Source: an uncultured Clostridium sp. (GTDB lineage: Bacteria > Bacillota_A > Clostridia > Lachnospirales > Lachnospiraceae). Taken from it: a DNA stretch of 7,441 nt. This document shows positions 1 to 4,702 of the stretch, one piece after another. The stretch is taken from positions 1 through 7,441 of the forward strand of contig USQV01000041.1 in NCBI GenBank assembly GCA_900556965.1. Reading direction: 5' to 3'. Every line of letters starts with the position of its first letter. Positions within the stretch are counted from its first letter, which is position 1. The notes beneath the pieces were generated by a model, which was not told where the DNA came from, ran no database searches, and worked only from the letters and a program-made list of their open reading frames with translations. The position numbers were made by a program, and so were the translations under genes.

Positions 1-1
1 A

Positions 2-67
2 AGCGACTGCGTTCATGAGCAAGTAGCGAAGCGGATTGCGAATGTCCGCTTTACAAAGCTGAAGTAA
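2..67 (+). CDS. 3' end of an unidentified gene (partial)
   Basis: An open frame enters from the left edge and ends at TAA (65-67), giving a 21-residue tail that ends in ANVRFTKLK. The tail is basic and hydrophilic with no membrane segment. A strong intrinsic terminator begins 37 bases after the stop, which supports this frame as a real gene end. I do not recognise the family from so short a tail, and the upstream part lies outside the window. Confidence 0.6.
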   Translation, partial: SDCVHEQVAKRIANVRFTKLK

Positions 68-103
68 AAGTAAAAAAAGACCGTTTATTTTTTAACATTC
101 TTA

Positions 104-131
104 AGCCGGAGGTTTCCTTCGGCTCTTTTTT
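104..131 (+). terminator. intrinsic terminator of the upstream partial gene
   Basis: A 9-bp stem (104-112 with 116-124, one G-U pair at 109/119) closes a three-base TTT loop and is followed by C and then six T (126-131). A second run of six T follows after a short break. It lies between the stop codon at 67 and the next promoter at 153, so it should separate the upstream gene from yitT. Confidence 0.88.
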
Positions 132-152
132 ATCGCTTTTTTGTCGGAATGA

Positions 153-180
153 TTGACAAAGAAAAAAATAATGTTAAAGT
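153..180 (+). promoter_or_regulatory. sigma-A type promoter for the yitT-family gene
   Basis: A perfect -35 TTGACA (153-158) is followed after 16 bases by TAAAGT (175-180), which matches four of six -10 positions. The spacer is A-rich. Transcription would start near 187, leaving an unusually long leader of about 118 bases before the ATG at 305. Confidence 0.6.
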
Positions 181-194
181 AACACAAGAAAAAA

Positions 195-268
195 GCAGCC
201 ACCCGATACAAAATAAGAGAGCTTCGAGGAGGCTGCCAATGCTTACTGCCTGAGCTGGGTGGGGAGCT
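195..268 (+). promoter_or_regulatory. structured leader of the yitT-family gene with competing pairings
   Basis: Within the leader, 195-200 (GCAGCC) can pair with 231-236 (GGCTGC), while the overlapping 199-204 (CCACCC) can pair with 257-262 (GGGTGG). The two helices share bases 199-200, so they compete or would form a crossing arrangement if trimmed. The region also contains an AGGAGG (227-232) whose last two bases fall in the first helix. I could not match it to a known riboswitch class. Regulatory function is inferred only from leader length and complementarity, and 6-bp helices can arise by chance. Confidence 0.3.
239..253 (+). CDS. possible four-codon leader ORF (Met-Leu-Thr-Ala)
   Basis: An ATG at 239 follows a perfect AGGAGG (227-232) with an ideal six-base gap, but the frame stops at TGA (251-253) after four codons. 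It lies inside the yitT leader, 35 bases before that gene's own ribosome binding site. Either ribosomes really engage this site, as in uORF-type control, or AGGAGG is simply part of an RNA structure. Nothing in the four residues suggests a specific sensing role such as a run of one amino acid. Confidence 0.22.
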   Translation: MLTA

Positions 269-304
269 TTGTCTGACTAAGAAATATAAAAGGAGAGTTT
301 ACTT

Positions 305-1204
305 ATGAGCTCATGGAAGGATGTAACGAAAAAAACGCGTGAATTGCGAAAAAATATTGTTTTTCGCTGTGCGATCTCTTTTGCGGCTGTATTTTTATCA
401 GCACTGCTGCAATCTTATGTAATACTTGCTTTTATCCGCCCGGCAGGCCTTTTGTCCAGCGGATTTACCGGATTAGCGATCCTGATCGACCGGATAGCGG
501 AGCTTTATGGCTTTTCTGTTTCCACGTCTTTGGCGTTGATCCTTTTAAATTTACCGGTGGCGATCATGTGCTGTCGCAGCATCAATGTAAAGTTTACGGT
601 ATTTTCTCTTTTGCAGGTATTTTTTGTCAGCTTTTTCCTGAAGCTTTGCCACTATGAGCCCTTGTTTGATGATGTGATACTGAATGTGATCTTCGGCGGT
701 GTGCTCTACGGATTTTCCGTCCTTCTTTCTTTAAAAGGAAACGCCTCCACCGGCGGCACTGATTTTATTGCTCTTTACGTTTCCAACAAAACAGGAAAGT
801 CCATCTGGAACTATGTGTTTGTGGGAAATGTATGTATCCTGATGATCTTTGGCCACATGTTCGGATGGGAATATGCCGGATATTCGATCCTGTTCCAGTT
901 TATCTCCACAAAGATCATCAATGCCTTCCATCACCGTTATGAGCGCGTGACCCTGCAGATTACGACGGCAAAGGCCGAGGATGTGATAAAAGCGTATGTA
1001 GGAAAGTATCGTCACGGGATCTCCTGTGTAGATGCGATCGGCGGCTACAGCCATAAAAAAATGAATCTGCTCCATACCGTGATCTCGGCTTATGAGCTCA
1101 AGGATATTGTTGAGCTTATGCAGGAAGTAGATGAGAACGTGATCATCAATGTATTTAAAACCACCGATTTCTACGGCGGGTTCTATATGAAATCGCTGGA
1201 TTAA
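305..1204 (+). CDS. YitT-family integral membrane protein
   Basis: A 299-residue protein with the two-part YitT architecture. An N-terminal membrane region has about six hydrophobic segments (roughly residues 23-44, 50-64, 74-90, 97-113, 124-142 and 168-187), followed by a soluble C-terminal DUF2179-like domain from about residue 214 to the end. The signature STGGTDFIA lies at 148-156, and the C-terminal domain carries HGISCVDAIGGYS (238-249). Length is normal for the family. The ATG follows AAAGGAGAG (288-296) at good spacing. The family is abundant in Bacillota, often in several copies per genome, and its biochemical role is not established; transport has been proposed. It has its own promoter and leader and looks monocistronic, although no canonical terminator follows it. 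Family assignment is firm, function is not. Confidence 0.93.
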   Translation: MSSWKDVTKKTRELRKNIVFRCAISFAAVFLSALLQSYVILAFIRPAGLLSSGFTGLAILIDRIAELYGFSVSTSLALILLNLPVAIMCCRSINVKFTVFSLLQVFFVSFFLKLCHYEPLFDDVILNVIFGGVLYGFSVLLSLKGNASTGGTDFIALYVSNKTGKSIWNYVFVGNVCILMIFGHMFGWEYAGYSILFQFISTKIINAFHHRYERVTLQITTAKAEDVIKAYVGKYRHGISCVDAIGGYSHKKMNLLHTVISAYELKDIVELMQEVDENVIINVFKTTDFYGGFYMKSLD

Positions 1205-1238
1205 AGAAAAGATGGCATTATGTTGTGAAAAAATTGGC

Positions 1239-1387
1239 AAAATTTTGTAACTGTTCAGTAGGTCTGTGCACTTGCTGCGCTGACCGTAAGAAAACATAAG
1301 CTGGAAGGCAAAAATCCTATCGGCGCAGCCGATTTGGAATGGATTTTTGCTTGTAACTATGAAGGTACTGAATAGTTACAAATTTTT
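1239..1387 (+). repeat. folded intergenic element, possibly a dispersed palindromic repeat
   Basis: Long arms 1239-1260 and 1366-1387 are inverted repeats: 21 of 22 positions pair, including one G-U (1253/1373), with one T-T mismatch (1243/1383). They enclose a hairpin at 1261-1285 (stem 1261-1269 with 1277-1285, one mismatch and one wobble) and a second hairpin made of a perfect 10-bp stem (1308-1317 with 1341-1350) capped by a perfect 6-bp stem (1319-1324 with 1328-1333, loop GCA). Both non-Watson-Crick tolerated pairs are G-U in plus-strand RNA and would be A-C in the minus strand. No ORF is present. It could be a MITE-like repeat copied elsewhere in the genome or a structured RNA. I have the impression that similar arms with TTCAGTA and TACTGAA ends recur in Lachnospiraceae, but I cannot verify this here. 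Confidence 0.65.
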
Positions 1388-1395
1388 CAAGAAAA

Positions 1396-1410
1396 TGTAA
1401 CTTTGTTACA
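1396..1410. promoter_or_regulatory. 15-bp palindrome, candidate operator upstream of trxA
   Basis: TGTAAC (1396-1401) and GTTACA (1405-1410) are perfect inverted half-sites around a TTT centre. The site ends about 20 bases before the extended -10 of the thioredoxin promoter, at or next to the -35 position, where a bound dimer could block or recruit polymerase. The cognate regulator is unknown. The same TGTAAC word occurs in the arms of the adjacent folded element (from 1246 and 1352), so it could instead be a relic of that element. Confidence 0.4.
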
Positions 1411-1440
1411 GTACGGATAGCTTTCGTATGTTATGATAAT
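1409..1440 (+). promoter_or_regulatory. extended -10 promoter for thioredoxin
   Basis: TG at 1429-1430, one base, then TATGAT (1432-1437) forms an extended -10 element with five of six consensus positions. An overlapping GATAAT (1435-1440) is also possible. The -35 region near 1409-1414 is weak, which is tolerable for extended -10 promoters. Transcription would begin near 1444, about 83 bases before the trxA ATG. That leader contains a weak hairpin (about 1459-1485). Confidence 0.5.
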
Positions 1441-1526
1441 GCTAATCCTGAACATGATGCATCTTCTATCGCAAGGGAAGGATGCTGTAAAGGAAAGATA
1501 GTGTGTTTACGAAAGGAGCTTTTAAT

Positions 1527-1847
1527 ATGGCTGAATTGATTATCACTGCTGCAAATTTTGAAAATGAGGTTATGCATTCCGAAAAGCCGATCTTGATCGA
1601 TTTCTATGCTGACTGGTGCGGGCCGTGCCAGATGCTCGCACCCGTAGTGCATGAGATCGCAAAGGAAAATGCCGGAGTCATTAAGGTGGGTAAGATCAAC
1701 GTAGATGAGCAGATGGAGCTTGCTAGAAAGTTCCGGGTATTCAGCATTCCCACACTGGTGCTCTTTAAGGAAGGAAAGGCAATATCCAGCTTGGTTGGCT
1801 TCCATGGAAAAGAGGAGATAGAGGAGATGCTTAAAAGCGCGAAATAG
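1527..1847 (+). CDS. trxA: thioredoxin
   Basis: A 106-residue cytoplasmic thioredoxin, the normal length for the family. The redox-active WCGPC motif is at residues 30-34 (Cys31, Cys34). The buried Asp25 that assists catalysis precedes it, and the cis-proline loop SIPT has Pro75. The fold continues with LVLFKEGK and a C-terminal amphipathic helix. It reduces protein disulfides using electrons from thioredoxin reductase, which is not encoded here. I chose ATG 1527 because AAGGAG (1513-1518) sits eight bases upstream. The longer frame from GTG 1503 would place that binding site inside the coding region and add eight residues absent from thioredoxins. It is a single-gene unit with its own promoter and terminator. 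Numbered paralogues exist in many Clostridia, so trxA is a family-level symbol. Confidence 0.96.
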   Translation: MAELIITAANFENEVMHSEKPILIDFYADWCGPCQMLAPVVHEIAKENAGVIKVGKINVDEQMELARKFRVFSIPTLVLFKEGKAISSLVGFHGKEEIEEMLKSAK

Positions 1848-1907
1848 ATGGATGCGGGGAGCGGAAAAACGGTGAAACCGTATTGCATGGATCGTGCTGA
1901 AAAGATT

Positions 1908-1940
1908 GAGCTGGGGCCAAAGCCCCAGCTCATTATTTTG
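1908..1940. terminator. bidirectional terminator between trxA and the dehydrogenase
   Basis: A perfect 10-bp GC-rich stem (1908-1917 with 1922-1931) with a CAAA loop lies between two convergent genes. On the plus strand it is followed by ATTATTTT. On the minus strand, just after the dehydrogenase stop at 1933, it is followed by AATCTTTT. Both T-tracts are imperfect but the stem is very stable. The stem overlaps neither coding region. Confidence 0.85.
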
Positions 1941-3021
1941 ATCTGACATAAGTATTCAACGCATGAACACAATATTCATTATAGGGATATTTATCAGTCG
2001 TTACATATCCGGCAGGAGCATCGATCAGCTGCGGGATGCGGTTTACGATGGTGGCACAGGTCATTTCCACGGTTGCCGGACGATTAACGGAAACAGTAGT
2101 TTCCGGTTCCCCGATAAAGGTCCAGTCGTTGCGGTCAAATTCATCCGGTGCGAATACCTTACCTACACATTCCGTTACAAGGGTGATGCCTTCCTCTGTT
2201 TCTGTTGTTACAACTGCACGCATACCGGTAGGATCACCGGCCTTGATCGTTGCATTTAAGGTCGTTGAGAAAAGATCCTCGGAGTGAGTAGTTGGATAGC
2301 ATTTCTGTGTCTGGGAGATAATATGAAGGTTCATCTTACTGCAGAGCCAGCCGTTCTGATTCCACATATAAGATGGTACATAACGTCCGCTTTCGATAAG
2401 CTCCTTCAGCTCATCCGGTGACATAGTGTTGATATTTGCAATTTCTTTTTCAAATCGTTCCGGAGTAAAGCCTGCTCCATGACCCTCGGCAAGAGCAATA
2501 CCGTAATCTTCAACATTATACCAGCTGCTGCCTAAGATCTTTGTTATCTTAAAGGAGGAGCCGGCAAGATTGGTGACCATAGTACCCCATACAAGATCAC
2601 AGTAGCCAACGCCGGTCAGAGTGCAGTTTCCTTTTTTCGCGAGCTCATCTAATTTGTGGGTGAGAGCCGGAGAAGAATTCCACGGATACAGCGCTTCCTC
2701 ACAGGTAGTAATGGCATTGATGCCATGCTTTGCACAGATCGTAAAGATATCTTCAAGCTCTGCAACGGTACTTCTGGTGGCGATGATGCAGACATCCGGC
2801 TTTAAGCTTCCGAGAAGCTCATCAGCCTGACGGGAATCAGAGATCCTGATACCGGTTTCCGGATAACCATCTCCCACAATTTCTGCTGCATCTTTTCCAA
2901 GAATGGCAGGGTTCATATCAAAAGCAGCAACCAATTCTGCGCCCTTTTCAATTGCATATCGGATCAGATATTTACCCATTTTACCACAGCCGTATTGAGC
3001 GAATGTAATTTTTCTTTCCAT
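1933..3021 (-). CDS. 2,4-diaminopentanoate dehydrogenase-like NAD(P)-dependent oxidoreductase
   Basis: A 362-residue cytoplasmic protein. An N-terminal Rossmann domain has GCGKMG at residues 11-16 (GxGxxG), and Asp35 lies at the end of the second strand. The middle part contains GVGYCDLVWG (137-146), and the C-terminal region NRPATVEMTCATIVNRIPQLIDAPAG (about 313-338) resembles the end of DapB-like 2,4-diaminopentanoate dehydrogenases such as Ord of ornithine-fermenting clostridia. Those enzymes deaminate an amino group oxidatively with NAD(P). The ortA/ortB genes of that pathway are not in view, so the substrate may be another amine or amino acid. The ATG follows a perfect AAGGAGGT (3028-3035 on this strand). 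It is transcribed divergently from a MerR regulator from a promoter with MerR geometry. I infer inducible expression. The family is probable, the substrate unknown. Confidence 0.82.
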   Translation of the reverse strand: MERKITFAQYGCGKMGKYLIRYAIEKGAELVAAFDMNPAILGKDAAEIVGDGYPETGIRISDSRQADELLGSLKPDVCIIATRSTVAELEDIFTICAKHGINAITTCEEALYPWNSSPALTHKLDELAKKGNCTLTGVGYCDLVWGTMVTNLAGSSFKITKILGSSWYNVEDYGIALAEGHGAGFTPERFEKEIANINTMSPDELKELIESGRYVPSYMWNQNGWLCSKMNLHIISQTQKCYPTTHSEDLFSTTLNATIKAGDPTGMRAVVTTETEEGITLVTECVGKVFAPDEFDRNDWTFIGEPETTVSVNRPATVEMTCATIVNRIPQLIDAPAGYVTTDKYPYNEYCVHALNTYVRSK

Positions 3022-3050
3022 AAAAATACCTCCTTGATCAAGATGAGTGT

Positions 3051-3077
3051 TTGCCGGATCTACTTTGCTGATATAAT
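3051..3077 (+). promoter_or_regulatory. promoter of the MerR regulator
   Basis: A perfect TATAAT (3072-3077) has a weak -35 TTGCCG (3051-3056) fifteen bases upstream. Its -10 overlaps the -10 of the opposing dehydrogenase promoter, and its start point (about 3084) falls at the edge of the operator dyad. The two promoters therefore probably exclude each other. Confidence 0.5.
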
Positions 3078-3106
3078 TTTACACCTTATAGTAAGTATAA
3101 AGTCAA
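3076..3106 (-). promoter_or_regulatory. MerR-type promoter of the dehydrogenase gene (19-bp spacer)
   Basis: Reading the minus strand, -35 TTGACT (3106-3101) and -10 TAAAAT (3081-3076) each match five of six consensus positions but are separated by 19 bases instead of about 17. This overlong spacer is the hallmark of promoters activated by MerR proteins, which twist the DNA so that polymerase can contact both boxes. The start point would be near 3069, giving a leader of about 48 bases before the ATG. Confidence 0.75.
3083..3103. promoter_or_regulatory. MerR operator dyad
   Basis: Half-sites ACCTTATA (3083-3090) and TATAAAGT (3096-3103) are inverted repeats with one mismatch around a five-base centre. 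The 21-bp dyad overlaps the 19-bp spacer and the first bases of the -35 box on the minus strand, exactly where MerR, BmrR and CueR dimers bind. The adjacent MerR gene is the obvious candidate binder. The site also covers the predicted start point of the regulator's own promoter, so autorepression is plausible. Confidence 0.7.
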
Positions 3107-3164
3107 GAGGGGTTTGATGTTCCCGGAATTCTTTGCTAAAATCAGAAGGAGAGGAGGGATTGCA

Positions 3165-4001
3165 ATGAGAAATACACTTTTAAAGATCGGTGAGATGGCA
3201 GAGCTTAATCATGTCAGTACACAGACATTAAGACTTTATTCTAAGAATAAGCTTTTGGAGCCTCAATATATGGATCCGGAAACGGGATACCGGTATTATA
3301 CGCTGGAACAGTGTGCAAAGCTGGATCTGATCCGCGCCCTGAAAAGCTGCCATCTGCCGCTGGGAAAGATCCGCGAGATATTTGAGCTTTCATCGGAGGA
3401 ACGATTACTGCAGGTACTTGAGGAACAGATCGGCGCTTTATCGGAGGAGATCTATAATTCTTCAGTAAGCAGGAATAATTTGCTTCGCATCCGTAGAAAT
3501 ATTCAGACGCTGAATGCTCTGCCGCCGTTTGGACAAGTGTTTTTTGAGTATGTACCCGAGCGAAAACTGGATGTGCAGAATACGGAGTTTGACTTCTTTT
3601 CCCAAGGCTATCAGGGCTATGAGAATATGCTCCGCCACATGCAGAATTATCTTCATGAAAAAAAGCTTCCTCCGTCCTATTTTATCAATGTCGGCACGAT
3701 CATGGATAAAGAACATTTTATGGAGGGAACGTATACATCACAGACCGCATTTATATTTGTCGATGATCTGTACCCGGACACCGGAAGTATACGTACACTA
3801 CCGCAGAGTATGTATCTTTCCGTGGCTTCGGACAATACGTCTTTGGAAGCAGAGTATGCAAACAGGTTGTATGAGGAGATGACAAGACAGGATATGATCC
3901 CCTCCGGTGACTATATCTGTGAGGTTCTCACTCAATTCCCGCTGGATCATTCGGAGCATCTGATCTACAAGATCCAGATACCGGTACGGCGCAGATCATA
4001 G
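3165..4001 (+). CDS. MerR-family transcriptional regulator, BmrR-like, with GyrI-like effector domain
   Basis: A 278-residue regulator, the same length as Bacillus BmrR. The winged-helix MerR domain occupies about residues 5-75: LLKIGEMAEL, then VSTQTLRLYSKNKLL, the wing GYRYYTLEQ and the second helix pair LIRALKSCHLPLGKIREIF. A dimerising helix follows at about 76-120. The C-terminal GyrI-like ligand-binding domain spans about 125-275, ending in the characteristic KIQIPV. Such domains usually bind hydrophobic or cationic small molecules. ATG 3165 was chosen because GAGGAGG (3151-3157) lies seven bases upstream; the longer frame from TTG 3114 adds 17 residues unlike the family. It is divergent from the dehydrogenase and probably activates it. 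The inducer is unknown, and no efflux pump is adjacent, which differs from typical BmrR-type systems. Confidence 0.93.
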   Translation: MRNTLLKIGEMAELNHVSTQTLRLYSKNKLLEPQYMDPETGYRYYTLEQCAKLDLIRALKSCHLPLGKIREIFELSSEERLLQVLEEQIGALSEEIYNSSVSRNNLLRIRRNIQTLNALPPFGQVFFEYVPERKLDVQNTEFDFFSQGYQGYENMLRHMQNYLHEKKLPPSYFINVGTIMDKEHFMEGTYTSQTAFIFVDDLYPDTGSIRTLPQSMYLSVASDNTSLEAEYANRLYEEMTRQDMIPSGDYICEVLTQFPLDHSEHLIYKIQIPVRRRS

Positions 4002-4009
4002 GGATATTA

Positions 4010-4057
4010 AAAGGAGCCGCAAAATAACTGAAATTACAGTTGTTTTGCAGCTCCTTT
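4010..4057. terminator. bidirectional terminator between merR and the HD-domain gene
   Basis: A long hairpin lies between two convergent stop codons (4001 and 4063). Stem 4010-4017/4050-4057 is followed, after one mismatch, by 4019-4024/4043-4048, a T-G pair and 4026-4030/4037-4041, closing an AAATTA loop. About 20 positions are paired. The arms end in AAAGG and CCTTT, so each strand leaves a short T-run after the stem (CCTTTT on the minus strand, CCTTTGTGTT on the plus strand). Confidence 0.8.
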
Positions 4058-4060
4058 GTG

Positions 4061-4540
4061 TTATGCAATGGAAACCTGCGGTACGGTATAGTGGCGGAAA
4101 AGATCGGTGCAGGTAGCACATTTGTCGGCAAGGGTGAGGATCCAAGCTTCTCTTGAGGTCGGAAGGATCGGATACAGGGGGAACATGTGGCTGGAGATCG
4201 CGTCACAGACCCTTATATCGACCTCGGGGATGATCTCCCGGACCGCCGCAACAGAGTCTTTTGGATGTCCCTTAAGGCATTGGTAATTGGAAGAAAATTT
4301 TTCCCTTCGTCCGATGATGCCAAGATCATGGGCCAGCGCGGCGATAATTAGCGTTGCCAGATTCAGCTTTATATGAAAAAGCCCCAGAAGCTGATAAAAT
4401 GCAATACAAAACAGCGCCACATTGATAGAGTGGGAAGCTACATCTGTGCGAAAATGATGCTTTTGATCTTTTGCATTTGCAAATTGGTTGCTTTCAAGAA
4501 TACGATGCCCGTATGTAATGAGTAATTCAGAACGATTCAT
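4061..4540 (-). CDS. small HD-domain metal-dependent phosphohydrolase
   Basis: A 159-residue soluble protein with an HD superfamily core. His37 (SHSINVA), the defining His71-Asp72 pair (AHDLG), His92 (GHPKDS), His118 (SSHMFPL) and Asp139 (LADK) match the ordered metal ligands. The extra histidines suggest a two-metal site as in some HD phosphodiesterases. Family members cleave phosphate esters of nucleotides or related compounds; the substrate cannot be read from sequence. I start at ATG 4540 because AAAGGA lies just upstream and the promoter start point is predicted near 4577. The longer frame up to 4612 would begin inside the -35 box. It is divergent from the TraX-like gene and forms a single-gene unit ending at a shared terminator. 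No GGDEF, EAL or synthetase domain is fused. Confidence 0.85.
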   Translation of the reverse strand: MNRSELLITYGHRILESNQFANAKDQKHHFRTDVASHSINVALFCIAFYQLLGLFHIKLNLATLIIAALAHDLGIIGRREKFSSNYQCLKGHPKDSVAAVREIIPEVDIRVCDAISSHMFPLYPILPTSREAWILTLADKCATCTDLFRHYTVPQVSIA

Positions 4541-4583
4541 TTTAGTCCTTTCATTAAGTACAGTGTTAAAATGTGACATACTG

Positions 4584-4612
4584 ATGATACTGCAATAGAA
4601 CAAGGATGTCAA
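4584..4612 (-). promoter_or_regulatory. promoter of the HD-domain gene
   Basis: On the minus strand a perfect TTGACA (4612-4607) is followed after exactly 17 bases by TATCAT (4589-4584), five of six matches. This is the best consensus promoter in the window and predicts constitutive, fairly strong transcription starting near 4577, 37 bases before the chosen ATG. It rules out the longer upstream starts of that reading frame. Confidence 0.75.
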
Positions 4613-4618
4613 GAAAGA

Positions 4619-4636
4619 TTAACAATATTAACAATA
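4619..4636. repeat. tandem 9-bp direct repeat TTAACAATA x2
   Basis: Two exact adjacent copies of TTAACAATA (4619-4627 and 4628-4636) lie between the divergent promoters of the HD and TraX-like genes, immediately upstream of the HD gene's -35 box. The position suits an AT-rich UP element or a regulator site for either promoter. It could also be chance in an AT-rich spacer. Confidence 0.45.
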
Positions 4637-4644
4637 AATTCACC

Positions 4645-4672
4645 TTTCTTTTCCGACAGGATATGGTAAAAT
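4645..4672 (+). promoter_or_regulatory. probable promoter of the TraX-family gene
   Basis: TAAAAT (4667-4672) is preceded by TGG (4664-4666), forming an extended -10. The -35 TTTCTT (4645-4650) is weak at 16 bases. Transcription would start near 4679, about 24 bases before the GTG start codon, leaving room only for the ribosome binding site. Confidence 0.5.
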
Positions 4673-4702
4673 ACTAATAAACATAAATGGGAGGAAGTTT
4701 TT

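Noticed and set aside
731..1297. 188-residue minus-strand open frame opposite yitT
   Set aside because: It overlaps the strongly supported YitT gene, its N-terminus falls in the folded element, it lacks a good ribosome binding site, and its translation shows no recognisable domain. It is a shadow frame.
1227..1395. Target-site duplication flanking the folded element (GAAAA on both sides)
   Set aside because: The flanks are A-rich, so a five-base match is not meaningful without comparison to an empty site in a related genome.
1503..1526. Longer thioredoxin start at GTG 1503
   Set aside because: The ribosome binding site AAGGAG (1513-1518) would be inside the coding region. ATG 1527 gives the canonical N-terminus and length.
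1431..1972. Two minus-strand open frames (1431-1949 and 1604-1972) across thioredoxin
   Set aside because: Both lie antisense to an unmistakable thioredoxin with WCGPC and cross the terminator between convergent genes. No family resemblance.
3114..3164. Longer MerR start at TTG 3114
   Set aside because: It adds 17 residues not typical of MerR proteins, has no ribosome binding site, and ATG 3165 has GAGGAGG at good spacing.
4541..4612. Longer starts of the HD-domain gene (4579 or 4612)
   Set aside because: They overlap or precede the predicted -35/-10 promoter and start point, and lack a ribosome binding site. ATG 4540 has one.
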